Source of the DNA: JAAXXJ01 sp964412455
Lineage (GTDB): Bacteria; Nitrospirota; UBA9217
Assembly (NCBI GenBank): GCA_964412455.1
Contig: CAYPOT010000006.1
Coordinates: 1 to 64,000, forward strand
Direction of reading: 5' to 3'
DNA length: 64,000 bases
Positions 52,119 to 61,199 of this stretch are shown piece by piece. Position numbers and translations under genes: made by a program. Position 1 is the first letter of the stretch. Every line of letters starts with the position of its first letter. The notes beneath the pieces were generated by a model that saw only the letters and a program-made list of their open reading frames with translations, was not told the DNA's origin and ran no database searches.

Positions 52119-55043
52119 TCATGGCGCAACAGCGCTCACCTCGCCGGACTTGGCGCTTGCTCCACCCGAGTTCACCGCGGTTGCCGCGTAGTAATACGTT
52201 GTGCTCGTTGTGAGCCCCGTATGGAGATAGGGACTGGTGACCCCGGAGATCAACGTCGTCGTAAGTCCGGGAGCCGTTCCCCAATACAGATTATACGATG
52301 TTGCACCGGTCACCGGGGCCCACTGCAGGGTAATCTGTCCTGCGCCGGGACCCGCTGTCGCGGTCACGCTCGGCGCAGCCGGGGCCACGGGCTGCAAAGT
52401 TACCAATCCGGCATAGCCTACCACCGTCTTTATCGCGCCGCACGTTCCGGGCCAGTCGTAGGTTGCGAGCAGCGTCGGATAGATGGGTTCGGCTGACGTT
52501 GAAGTATTTTTTACCGTGTAGCTCACGACCGACGGGCCGGTTGACAGCGCATCACCTAATGTCTCAAATCCGCCGATCCAGGTTATCTTTGCTGCCGATT
52601 CGTCAGAGGTCAGGGAGATCTTTGTTCCCGCTATGGGCGTATTCATGTTGATATCGCTGACATATACGTAGAAGACCGCACTACTTCCCGGGGCAATGGT
52701 TACCGCTCCAAAGCCGGCAGAAGCGCTCTGGATACGGCTTGTATTGGTACTAAAATGCGGCGGGCCGGTCATCACGAGGTTCACATTCCGGAATATCGGT
52801 ATCCGTGGGTCCCACTGGCCATTTGCATTGTTGTACACGCCCGCGGTGGCGCCGGGAACGCCTGTGGCGCCGCCCTGCCAGTCAAAGAACAATTCTGTGG
52901 CATCACGGGCGCCGTTGTCATCGGAATCGATGAAGGGTTCGGGAAGGTCCGTGTACGTCTCGCCCGCATCATACACCCCGTCCGCATCGAGGTCCACGAA
53001 GTGTTCTTCGCCGGTGGTCGAAACAAGGACGGACAGATACCCGTCGCGGGGATTATAGGTCCTGGTCCCACTGGAGTAGAACAGCCCACCCGCGATCTCC
53101 CACGCAGCCGGCGCCACATCGGTCGGCCTCGGGTCCTGGGTCCGGTACACGGAATTTGTGACCCCCAGGGCGTCGGTCACATTGCTCGTATCCACGGCGC
53201 CGGCATCCGTTGCAAAGGAAACCGACGTCCCCTGCAGAATATTATAGTTCCCGAACCGGTCCGCAATGTACGCCGTAAGCGTGGATTGGACATTATTGCA
53301 GATGAGGCCGTCGAGGTTGAACCTTGAGACCGCCACGCTGAAGAACCGGTCGGAAGGCACGCCGCCGCCGATCGAAATATTACCTGAGGACGTTGAGATC
53401 GTCGCGCCGCTCGGCAGCAGCGTCGACGCCACGATCCGTGCGGGCCCGGCCACGAGGCCGGCCTGCAGCGTCGCCGCGACCTTTCCATCCAGACCGGTGC
53501 TGCCGCTTGACGCGGCAAGCGTGCTTCCGGAAGGGCCGTACAGCGTAAAGGTTACCGATACCCCTTGTTTCGGACTGCTGTTCGTGTCCCGCGCGATAAA
53601 TGTCACCAGCGAGGAGGACCCGATCCCCGACCCGGAAATTCCGATCACGTTGGGCACGGCCGATACGAACTCGAGGCTCTGCGTGGCCGCGGAGCTGACC
53701 GTGATCAAGACCGTCGCTGATACGGATCCGGCCGTTGCCGTAACCACAAGACTTCCACCGTTGATCAGATCTGCGGCAAAGGTGACCGAGGCAACGCCGC
53801 TCACCGTGGTGGCCGTGGCCGACGAGAGACTGCCCGCATTCGTTGCGCCGGCTGTTATGGTGAAGGTCACCGTCGTCCCGTCCGTTACCGGGTTGTTCAG
53901 CACGTTCCTGACCGTGGCGATTAGGTTCGTGTTCTGGCCGTTCAGCAGACTCGGGTTCGTGGCGCTTAAGCTGATCGAGGCCGGAGCGCTCGTGATGTTC
54001 AACGACACGTTCTGGGAAGCCACACCCGTGGCGGAGCCCTGGATATTCACCACGCCCGATGACGTGCCGGCATAGAAGGTCGTGCTGGCGATGCCCGAGG
54101 AGTTGGTGAGCGCCGTGATCGTGAGCTGAGACACGGTCGCGCTGAAACTGCCCAGGGTCGTTCCCGAAGTGATCGTGAGCGTGACAATACTACCAAATGC
54201 CGGAGCGCCGGTACTGGTAAGAAGCGTCGCGGACACTGTTGACTGGCCTTGAATGTTGATTGACAGCGGCGTTGATGATAATGTCATGCTTGCCGGCGTC
54301 GGCGGAGGAGGCGTGCCGATGGTCAGCGAAGCGCCGTTGTTCAGTGTGCCCACGGTCGCGGTGATAGTGACCACCGCATCCACCGCATTCGCCGTAAAGG
54401 TGTCGGTCGCCACGCCCGAGCCGTCGGTCGGCACGATCCCTGAAGTAAAATTACCCGTCAGCGTATTGCTGACCGAGAACGTCACGTTCACGCCGCTTAT
54501 GACCAGCCCCAACGCGTCCCTGACGGTCGCGGACACCGTGGTACTGCCCGACGATGCAATGGTCGTTGAGCCGAGGGTGACAATGACCGACGTGGGTACC
54601 TGCGGAGGCGTGCCGATGGCAATGGAGGCGCTGCCGGTGATCGTTCCTGTGCCGACGGTAACGCTGGCCCGGATGGTCGCGTTCACGTCCGGGGTGACCG
54701 CGGTGAACAGACTCGTTGCGACACCGGACGCATCAGTGACCGCCGTGGTCGGGGTGAACGTGCCCGTGCCCGCGCTGATAACAGAGAAGGTGACGCTGAC
54801 ATTCGGCATCAAGACCGAGCTCGCATCTCTCACAACCGCGGTCACCGTGGAAGTCCCGCCATTGCCGATAGCCGCGGAGGAAAGCGATACCTGGGCGGTC
54901 GTGGGTGTCGGGGTTGCCGGCGTTCCCGGCGTTCCCGGCGTACCCCCCCCGCCCGCTGCAGGACCATTAAAATCCGTCCCGCCGCAGCTGCTCAGGAAGA
55001 TCGCCAAGAACAGGATCATCGTGACCACTCGAATACTTCTCAT
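52119..55043 (-). CDS. Large lipoprotein with Big_1-like Ig repeats, EF-hand-like loop and FN3
   Basis: A 974-residue surface lipoprotein. The N-terminus has a lipobox (AIFLSSC) and a GTP repeat spacer. Then come about six invasin-type Ig-like repeats, each with the pattern SxxxIxxxGxSTVTAxVRD...VSVTFSV (for example QVSLSSAAIGNGGTSTVTAV and SVIVTLGSTTIASSGSTTVS). A loop VDLDADGVYDAGE / FIDSDDNGARDATE resembles calcium-binding dockerin or EF-hand motifs. A fibronectin-III domain (ITLQWAPVTGATSYNLYW) ends the protein. Adhesion or surface structure is inferred. ATG 55043 has GGGAGGGAACG upstream; the extension to 55151 is rejected because the lipoprotein signal begins at MRSIRVV. Confidence 0.82.
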   Translation of the reverse strand: MRSIRVVTMILFLAIFLSSCGGTDFNGPAAGGGGTPGTPGTPATPTPTTAQVSLSSAAIGNGGTSTVTAVVRDASSVLMPNVSVTFSVISAGTGTFTPTTAVTDASGVATSLFTAVTPDVNATIRASVTVGTGTITGSASIAIGTPPQVPTSVIVTLGSTTIASSGSTTVSATVRDALGLVISGVNVTFSVSNTLTGNFTSGIVPTDGSGVATDTFTANAVDAVVTITATVGTLNNGASLTIGTPPPPTPASMTLSSTPLSINIQGQSTVSATLLTSTGAPAFGSIVTLTITSGTTLGSFSATVSQLTITALTNSSGIASTTFYAGTSSGVVNIQGSATGVASQNVSLNITSAPASISLSATNPSLLNGQNTNLIATVRNVLNNPVTDGTTVTFTITAGATNAGSLSSATATTVSGVASVTFAADLINGGSLVVTATAGSVSATVLITVSSAATQSLEFVSAVPNVIGISGSGIGSSSLVTFIARDTNSSPKQGVSVTFTLYGPSGSTLAASSGSTGLDGKVAATLQAGLVAGPARIVASTLLPSGATISTSSGNISIGGGVPSDRFFSVAVSRFNLDGLICNNVQSTLTAYIADRFGNYNILQGTSVSFATDAGAVDTSNVTDALGVTNSVYRTQDPRPTDVAPAAWEIAGGLFYSSGTRTYNPRDGYLSVLVSTTGEEHFVDLDADGVYDAGETYTDLPEPFIDSDDNGARDATELFFDWQGGATGVPGATAGVYNNANGQWDPRIPIFRNVNLVMTGPPHFSTNTSRIQSASAGFGAVTIAPGSSAVFYVYVSDINMNTPIAGTKISLTSDESAAKITWIGGFETLGDALSTGPSVVSYTVKNTSTSAEPIYPTLLATYDWPGTCGAIKTVVGYAGLVTLQPVAPAAPSVTATAGPGAGQITLQWAPVTGATSYNLYWGTAPGLTTTLISGVTSPYLHTGLTTSTTYYYAATAVNSGGASAKSGEVSAVAP

Positions 55044-55349
55044 ACGTTCCCTCCCCACCTGCCGGAACACGTTCTTAAAATAACGCAAACTGTTTTTATC
55101 AATGCCTTGATTGTGATCAGTGTCCAGAATGAAAGCGATCCAGAACTTCATTATAAATTATAACAATATTTTTCGTATTGCCCACACATACGTGATAAGT
55201 GATAAGGAAGCGGTTCCCGATCCTGCCAGCACCCTTTTGGATTCGTTATGCCCTTTTGCGAAAAAGAACTGGCGACGCCCGGTAGTTTCAACAAACAAAT
55301 TCAAAGGAACATAACACCGTCTGAAGAAGAAACACCATTACCTTGTATT
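55044..55349. other. Spacer between the two lipoprotein genes
   Basis: About 306 bp, AT-richer than its flanks, with no gene. It probably carries the promoter of the Ig-like lipoprotein gene. I could not define -35/-10 boxes with confidence. Confidence 0.45.
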
Positions 55350-55922
55350 CTAAGGCGCCGGCGCCGGCTGTCCCTCAACTGTCCAGTCCACATTAAACGT
55401 CCACCCGAGTGAGCCGGAGTATGCCTGAATCCATGATTGTCCCGTCTGGGCGGCTCCTGCCGTGAAAGTCGTTCCCGTACCAGCGGTCGCAAGATTTGCC
55501 GCCGGTAGGATCTCAGTGATCCAGTATAAAACAGCCACACCGGTGTCGTTCGTCACAACAGCCCGGGTATTCATTGGCCCGACCCCGGTAATGGTGGTCC
55601 CATACGTAAGATCAGTAAACCAGAATCCGTCTGTGTAAACGATCAAGCAGACGTTGTTTCGGTTACCGCCGCTGTCGGTGACTTTAAAGGTTATCGGTGT
55701 GTAGCGGACCGATCCTCCAGGGAACGGAGAACCGAAAGATGATGCTCCAGTAAACGTGTCATCGGAAGGACCCGTGATCGTATCAGTTGCATTCGCCAGA
55801 TATGATCCTGAGGGACAACCCTGCTTGTCCGCCACATCCGATCCGCAGCCCTGAAGCAGTACAATGGGTGCAATGAGAAACGCAAGAACCAGGACCGAAA
55901 ACAGTCTTGCTGTCAGTTTCAT
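55350..55922 (-). CDS. Small lipoprotein with Ig-like body
   Basis: A 190-residue lipoprotein: signal with lipobox (APIVLLQGC), then a beta-rich body (SVRYTPITFKVTDSGGNRNN, AVVTNDTGVAVLYWITEILP, TFNVDWTVEGQPAPAP) whose strand pattern echoes the Ig-like repeats of the downstream large lipoprotein. It precedes that gene on the same strand, so the two may be functionally linked. No enzymatic motif is seen. Confidence 0.7.
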   Translation of the reverse strand: MKLTARLFSVLVLAFLIAPIVLLQGCGSDVADKQGCPSGSYLANATDTITGPSDDTFTGASSFGSPFPGGSVRYTPITFKVTDSGGNRNNVCLIVYTDGFWFTDLTYGTTITGVGPMNTRAVVTNDTGVAVLYWITEILPAANLATAGTGTTFTAGAAQTGQSWIQAYSGSLGWTFNVDWTVEGQPAPAP

Positions 55923-56125
55923 AAACCTGCCTCCCGATGTTCTTAATATACAACTATAATGCCAAAAGATAAGACATGCCCAACCTGCTGTTAATCCTTG
56001 CTTTTACTATCAGATCCAGAGTCTGGCACGCCCGGCAAAGGCAACCGGGTTCGCCAACTGTGTAATGGTTTACACACCTAACCTCCGCATAACTGCATCT
56101 TCCAGGCTCAGTTGCGCCTGCCGTT

Positions 56126-56293
56126 TTAGATCACTTCCTGCTTCACGACCCGTGGCGTGATGAAGATGAGAAGCTCACGCTTTTCCTCTCGTACCGTCTT
56201 GCTTTTGAACAGCCACCCGATCAGCGGGAGATCGGCGAGAAAGGGCACCTTCGTAACCGTCTGGCCGCGGTCGAGGATCAAAATTCCGCCGAT
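56126..56293 (-). pseudogene. Second copy of the pilQ 3' end
   Basis: This segment repeats the last 55 codons of pilQ: 56131-56293 aligns with 57120-57282 without gaps (constant offset 989 bp). It has its own TAA where the intact gene has TAG. Differences are few and nearly all synonymous, clustered toward the 3' end; the inner part (56206-56293) is identical. It has no start and is a displaced gene end left by insertion of the MNT-HEPN pair. Confidence 0.85.
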
Positions 56294-56701
56294 CTATGGC
56301 TCGCCGATAATTTCCGCAAGCATATTCCTTACCTTAACTCTCACCCTTCCCGCCGCCTTGTGAGCGCGCTCCGCCTCTTCCTCGGTATAATGGGTCGGCC
56401 AGTGGACCGGATACCTGCTCTCAATATAGAAGTCGTTCAGGAACTCACAGTCCGCCCGCGCTGCATCCATGTCCGGTCTCTGCTCCTTGCAGATGTCGAG
56501 GAGCTGTGCCAGATCGTGGGTCTTCCTGAATTCGAGCTCAAAGGCCACGATACATGTCTTGAGATACTTTTCCGCGGCCTGCTGAAAATGAAAGCAGATT
56601 TGCGGATAAAAACCTTCTCGTGCCCGGAGGCTGGCTTCGGCGAATCGGTAGTCCTCCTCCGCCTTCTGCAGCCATTCCCGGACAACGACGGGATCAACCA
56701 T
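56294..56701 (-). CDS. HEPN-domain protein, second MNT-HEPN pair
   Basis: A 135-residue HEPN protein: REWLQKAEEDYRFAEASLRA, CFHFQQAAEKYLKTCIVAFE, KTHDLAQLLDICKE and NDFYIESRYPVHWPTHYTEE. It is the putative toxin of the pair. Its stop codon TAG (56294-56296) falls exactly at the boundary of the duplicated pilQ end. Its ATG overlaps the MNT stop by 8 bp. Confidence 0.8.
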   Translation of the reverse strand: MVDPVVVREWLQKAEEDYRFAEASLRAREGFYPQICFHFQQAAEKYLKTCIVAFELEFRKTHDLAQLLDICKEQRPDMDAARADCEFLNDFYIESRYPVHWPTHYTEEEAERAHKAAGRVRVKVRNMLAEIIGEP

Positions 56702-57014
56702 AGAGCACTTTCCCTTCGGAAAGCACCGCCTTCACGAACGGATCGCCCATTTTCAGGCGCTCCTCGATCTCCTCGGGCCGATACACGAGAAAGTCGGCGG
56801 CCACTTTTTTCTTGATGAGTCTCCGCAGTTCCCGCATCCGGTCTATTCCGTAGCGGGGCACATCTTTCTTGATCACCAGCAGATCGACGTCGCTGTCGGG
56901 AGTAAACCCTCCCCGCGCCGCACTCCCGAACAGAATGATTTTCTCCGGGTGATACTTCTCGACAATCTGCCGGGCTATATCCTGAATCTCACTCTCAACG
57001 TCGATCATACTCAT
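56694..57014 (-). CDS. MNT nucleotidyltransferase, second MNT-HEPN pair
   Basis: A 106-residue minimal nucleotidyltransferase: EKIILFGSAARGGFTPDSDV, DLLVIKKD and a third strand ADFLVYRPEE. It should nucleotidylate and silence the HEPN partner. It differs clearly from the MNT at 33177-33545, so the two pairs were gained independently. It starts about 100 bp after the pilQ stop and may depend on the pil transcript. Confidence 0.83.
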   Translation of the reverse strand: MSMIDVESEIQDIARQIVEKYHPEKIILFGSAARGGFTPDSDVDLLVIKKDVPRYGIDRMRELRRLIKKKVAADFLVYRPEEIEERLKMGDPFVKAVLSEGKVLYG

Positions 57015-57114
57015 TTCCTCATTTCGCCAACCCCGGCCCGATTCGACCCTCTCGGGAAGCCCGCAGGCCCGCGCCTTTTCCTATTGCGCCTTTCTTCCCG
57101 CGTATCACGGGCTG

Positions 57115-59511
57115 CTATATCACTTCCTGCTTCACAACCCGTGGCGTGATGAAGATGAGAAGCTCGCGCTTTTCCTCACGCACTGACTTGCTTTTGAACA
57201 GCCACCCGATCAGCGGGAGATCGGCGAGAAAGGGCACCTTCGTAACCGTCTGGCCGCGGTCGAGGATCAAAATTCCGCCGATGACCGCCGTCTCTCCATC
57301 GGCAAGAAGGATCTCCGTTGTGGCTTCGTTCTTCCTGATCGAGGGCTGGCCGCCCGCTCCGAGGAGCGACGTGTCCGGCGCGTTCTTGGTGACCTGGATC
57401 TTCATGAAGATCTTGTTGTCCGGCGTGGCGTGCGGAGTCACGGCCAGCGACAATTTGGCGTCCACAAACTGGACGTTGGTTGCGCCGCCGGACGATGATG
57501 TGGCAAAGGGGATCGATACGCCTTGCTCGATCCTGGCTTCCTTGTTGTCCAGGGCGCTCACCCGCGGGGTCGAGATCACCTTTCCCTCGCCCGTTGATTC
57601 AAGCGCCGACAGGACCAGATCGAGGTTGAACGCCTTGCTGAGCGATCCGAACGAGAAACCTAAGGCGCCGCCGCCTGTCCCCGCGCCCGCGGGCGCCGGC
57701 ATATTCACGAAATAGTTGCCCTGCCCGGAAGGGACCGCGCCCATAGACGGCCCACCGGTAACGCCGATACTGTTCGGGAACTGGAGCCCCGTCGGGTTCC
57801 CCGTTGCCGCGCCGGCTTTATAGTTGCCGCCCCACTGGACGCCGAGTGAACGGTTGAAATTAAGCGAGGCTTCCACGATCCGCGCCTCGATCATGATCTG
57901 CGGCGTCGGCTTGTCGAGCTGTTTGATGAGCAGAAGCACATCGTCCACGTTCCGGGGAATGTCCTTTACAATAAGCGTGTTCGTCCTGGCATCCACCACG
58001 GTCTCGCCGCGGGCGGAGAGGGACTTCTTGATCGTGGCTTCGAGTTCTCCCGCCTTGGAGTAATTGATGGGAATGATGCGCGTGATCAGGTCTTCCGCCT
58101 TTTTCCGCGCTTCCTTTGTCCGCAGCTCATCGTCCGCTTCTTTTGCCAGTGCGCTCATGGATGCAATGCGGAGGATATTGTCCTCGATGCCATACCCCAG
58201 ACCATTCATTCTCAGGATGATCTCCATGGCCTGGTCCCAGGGAATGTTGACGAGACGTACCGTTACCTTCCCTTTGACATCGGGAGACAGGATCATGTTC
58301 AGGTTCGCAAGCTCTCCGAACAGGCGGAGCACATTCACCAGGTCGGCATCCTGAAGGTCCAGAGAGATCCTGCGCCCGCCATACTTCTTTGCTCCCATCA
58401 CCAGGGAGTTTTCCGCGGTCAGCGACTTCGGGCGCGCCTGCGCGCGCGCCTGTTCTTTTTCCTGCGTTGCTGCCGCCGGCACCGGTGCAACCGCCACAGG
58501 CTCTTCCTTTTCCGCCATTTCCGTAACGGCAGGAGCGGCTTCCTGCGGCTGGGCTGCGGCGCGCTCCTGAGGCCTTTCCTCCGCCTTCGGCGCCGCGGCG
58601 ATGTTCATTGCCACCACGAGCGTGTTCCCTTCGGGAGTAACCGTATATTCCATGGTCTTCGTGAGGTCAAGTACGATGCGCACCTTTTTATCAGGGGCCG
58701 CGTGCTGACCGATCCGGACCTTGTCCAGGCCCCCCTTTCTGACGGGGATCACACTGGGCCTGACGCGGCTTTTGGCGCCCGGGACATCGATCACGAGACG
58801 CTTGCCCTCGATCATGAAGGAATTCGGCTTCATCGTTCCGTCAGCTATGATCACCACTTTGGCGCCTTGCTTGCTGCCGGTCGCCTTCACCGATTTCACG
58901 ACCTTTGCCGATCCGTTCTCGTCCGCACTCGGTGCGGACGCTTCTTTGGGAACTTCAGCGATCGGCGCCGGAGTCACTGCTTCAGGTGCCGCCTGAGTAG
59001 CGTCAACCGGCTTTGCCAGCTCCACCATCAGCTTGCCGCCCGCCTGATAGACCTTGGTGTCCACGGTTTGGGAAAGGGCGATCTCCAAGCGGGCGATATT
59101 ATCAACCTGGCTCGGGGTGATGTCCACCACCGGACCCATGTTGACAGCGATCTTCTCCTTGAAATTCGCGAGGTCCGCGTCGGTGATATCAACGATCAAC
59201 CGGAGCGGTTCGGTGAGCTGGAACGAGGTATACTGAAGTATCCGATCGCTTCCCTCTATCACGATCTCGGTCCGGGTATCGGTCTCGCGCGGGGAGATCG
59301 CCTGTATCACGACCTTGGCGCCTGACTGTGTTCCTGCTTCCGGCCCCTTGCGGGCGCCGCATCCCGCGAACACGAGGGATGAGACCATGATGAGCACTAT
59401 GCACCAGGCGACAGGCCGGCAGCGCGCCATTCCGGTGTCCTGTTCTCCCCTGCCCCCCGATCTGCATCTACCCCGGGAGCTGATGTATCCAAGGGGTTGA
59501 ATGGATTTCAT
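57115..59511 (-). CDS. pilQ: Type IV pilus secretin PilQ
   Basis: A 798-residue outer-membrane secretin through which the pilus exits. Order: an N-terminal signal (MARCRPVAWCIVLIM...VFAGC, lipoprotein-like), two AMIN peptidoglycan-binding domains (about 65-165 and 200-300), a Pro/Ala/Glu linker, a secretin/TonB short N-domain (ISLDLQDADLVNVLRLFGEL), N1 (RIIPINYSKAGELEATIKKS) and the beta-barrel gate ending VPFLADLPLIGWLFKSKS...ELLIFITPRVV. ATG 59511 overlaps the pilP stop (ATGA); a start at 59430 before MARC is a plausible alternative for the signal peptide. Confidence 0.93.
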   Translation of the reverse strand: MKSIQPLGYISSRGRCRSGGRGEQDTGMARCRPVAWCIVLIMVSSLVFAGCGARKGPEAGTQSGAKVVIQAISPRETDTRTEIVIEGSDRILQYTSFQLTEPLRLIVDITDADLANFKEKIAVNMGPVVDITPSQVDNIARLEIALSQTVDTKVYQAGGKLMVELAKPVDATQAAPEAVTPAPIAEVPKEASAPSADENGSAKVVKSVKATGSKQGAKVVIIADGTMKPNSFMIEGKRLVIDVPGAKSRVRPSVIPVRKGGLDKVRIGQHAAPDKKVRIVLDLTKTMEYTVTPEGNTLVVAMNIAAAPKAEERPQERAAAQPQEAAPAVTEMAEKEEPVAVAPVPAAATQEKEQARAQARPKSLTAENSLVMGAKKYGGRRISLDLQDADLVNVLRLFGELANLNMILSPDVKGKVTVRLVNIPWDQAMEIILRMNGLGYGIEDNILRIASMSALAKEADDELRTKEARKKAEDLITRIIPINYSKAGELEATIKKSLSARGETVVDARTNTLIVKDIPRNVDDVLLLIKQLDKPTPQIMIEARIVEASLNFNRSLGVQWGGNYKAGAATGNPTGLQFPNSIGVTGGPSMGAVPSGQGNYFVNMPAPAGAGTGGGALGFSFGSLSKAFNLDLVLSALESTGEGKVISTPRVSALDNKEARIEQGVSIPFATSSSGGATNVQFVDAKLSLAVTPHATPDNKIFMKIQVTKNAPDTSLLGAGGQPSIRKNEATTEILLADGETAVIGGILILDRGQTVTKVPFLADLPLIGWLFKSKSVREEKRELLIFITPRVVKQEVI

Positions 59512-60086
59512 GGTGTCCCCTCCTGTTTTTTGCGGAGCTCAATAGTGATTTCCTTGCGATTTATTTCCCCTGTCGGGTCCTTATATTTTTCTTCAATGAT
59601 CATGGTCGTCTGGGTGATCCTCTTTACAACGCCCTGATTTGGCCCGATCTTCGTCCCTACCCGGATGAAGTAACCTTTGCCGTCGGGCCCCTCAAGCATT
59701 GCATGGTAGCCGAGCCCGCCCCAGACGATCCCGGCCAGTTTGAATTCACTGACGGGAAAACGCTCCAGGGGGGTCTTGGCACCGGCCAGGGCCTTCTTCT
59801 CCTCCTTGATGATAATAGGCATGAAGGGATCCCGACGGCCGGCCGGCGAATACACATAGATCGCTTCCGGCTTCTCCTCGGCCTGCGCCACGGTGGAGGT
59901 AACCGCGGACACTGGCTGCTGCGCCGGCGGCGGCGCCTTCACAGCCGGCGTTGGCTTGTCCGAGCAGCCGGCCATGCCGGCCACGGCCACGCACAAGACC
60001 GCCAGAATCGTGAGCAGCCGTTTACCTAACCTGTTTGGTTGCCGTGGGCTGGTTCGCTGTGTCAACTTTCTTCTCCACTGCTGCAA
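59508..60086 (-). CDS. pilP: Pilus assembly lipoprotein PilP
   Basis: A 192-residue inner-membrane lipoprotein linking PilNO to PilQ. The signal ends at VAGMAGC. The mature part has the PilP pattern: RRDPFMPIIIKEE, TPLERFPVSEFKLAGIVWGG, YHAMLEGPDGKGYFIRVGTK and ITQTTMIIEEKYKDP. The start overlaps the pilO end by 65 bp; no later start was found before the signal peptide. Confidence 0.9.
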   Translation of the reverse strand: MQQWRRKLTQRTSPRQPNRLGKRLLTILAVLCVAVAGMAGCSDKPTPAVKAPPPAQQPVSAVTSTVAQAEEKPEAIYVYSPAGRRDPFMPIIIKEEKKALAGAKTPLERFPVSEFKLAGIVWGGLGYHAMLEGPDGKGYFIRVGTKIGPNQGVVKRITQTTMIIEEKYKDPTGEINRKEITIELRKKQEGTP

Positions 60087-60651
60087 AGGTCATGGCCGTG
60101 CAGTCGATATTGATCTCCATGGTACCACTTCTACCAAGTTTCGGCTGCTCCATCTTTACGTTCAGCATGTTCACGATCCGGGTCAGCTTGCTCACGCTAT
60201 CAAAGAACAGGGCCACGTTGTGATAACCGCCGGTCAGCTTAAGGCTGATCGGAATCTCCTCGTACATGCCGCTTGCATGCGTCCTGCGCTTGTCGGGTCT
60301 CCACAGCTTGAGAGAAAGGCCCGCCTTGTTCACCAGTCCCTGGATCTGGCGAAGAAGCCCGGACACTTCGGACTCGGGAGGCAGCTGCAGGGTAAGGACT
60401 GTGAGACGATCCTGGAGGGACTTCACCTCTGCCCTCAACTGGTCCAGTTGCTTGATCTTCGCGTCGTTTTCCCGTATCTTCGCCTGCTTCTGGGTGATCT
60501 CGGATTCCAGTCTCCGGATCTCTGTCGTCTTTGGAATATGGACCTGCCATATGAAAAGGGCCACCAAGCCGATGATCAGGCCCCCGAACGCCCAGGCACG
60601 GGTTTTCGTCGGGACCTTCTGTAATTTTTCGAATATCGCTGGCGCGGCCAT
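60022..60651 (-). CDS. pilO: Pilus assembly protein PilO
   Basis: A 209-residue inner-membrane protein: one N-terminal membrane segment (FGGLIIGLVALFIWQVHI), a coiled coil (RRLESEITQKQAKIRENDAK) and a ferredoxin-like periplasmic domain. It pairs with PilN. Its start abuts the pilN stop. Confidence 0.9.
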   Translation of the reverse strand: MAAPAIFEKLQKVPTKTRAWAFGGLIIGLVALFIWQVHIPKTTEIRRLESEITQKQAKIRENDAKIKQLDQLRAEVKSLQDRLTVLTLQLPPESEVSGLLRQIQGLVNKAGLSLKLWRPDKRRTHASGMYEEIPISLKLTGGYHNVALFFDSVSKLTRIVNMLNVKMEQPKLGRSGTMEINIDCTAMTFAAVEKKVDTANQPTATKQVR

Positions 60652-61199
60652 TATAACCCCTTGTACCTGAACTGAATCTTATACTCGTAGATCTCATAGC
60701 CTTCTTTGGCTTTCTGGCTCGTTTCCATGAGGTACACGTCTGTAAAAAATGCCGAGGCCTTCAGCTTTTCCACGAACCTGACCACATCTTCGTTCGAAAA
60801 TGCTTCGCCGCTGAGGTTGATGTTCCCGCCGGCTTCGGTCATCGAAGTAATATCCGCCGTGGCGGGAATCGCCCTGCTGATCTCGTCAAGGAGGCGAACG
60901 GGGCCCTGCTGGTTCTTTTTGAGCTGCTCGATGATCCCGATCTTGTCGGTTACCTTTTTCCGTTCGTCCTCTACGTTCTTGACTTCCCTCAGCATATTAT
61001 CCTGTCTCGCGATCTCGGCCATCGCGGCGGCCAGCTCCTGCTCACGAGCGGATATTTTAGCGTTCAGGCTGAGATAGTAGAATGCCATCGCGGCAATCAC
61101 GGCGCCAAACACCACAACCCCGATGATGACCTGCTGCTGGAGTTCGGTGACCTTCCGGGGAGGCTTGCGCTTGGTCGGGAGGAGGTTTATCTTGATCAT
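60651..61199 (-). CDS. pilN: Pilus assembly protein PilN
   Basis: A 182-residue protein with the cytoplasmic PilM-binding N-terminus (MIKINLLPTKRKPPRKV), one membrane helix (VIIGVVVFGAVIAAMAFYYL), a coiled coil and a periplasmic ferredoxin-like domain. It overlaps pilM by 4 bp. Confidence 0.92.
   Translation of the reverse strand: MIKINLLPTKRKPPRKVTELQQQVIIGVVVFGAVIAAMAFYYLSLNAKISAREQELAAAMAEIARQDNMLREVKNVEDERKKVTDKIGIIEQLKKNQQGPVRLLDEISRAIPATADITSMTEAGGNINLSGEAFSNEDVVRFVEKLKASAFFTDVYLMETSQKAKEGYEIYEYKIQFRYKGL

Noticed and set aside
51870..52496. Plus-strand frame of 208 codons over the lipoprotein 3' end
   Set aside because: It crosses a clear terminator hairpin and is antisense to the Ig-like lipoprotein gene.
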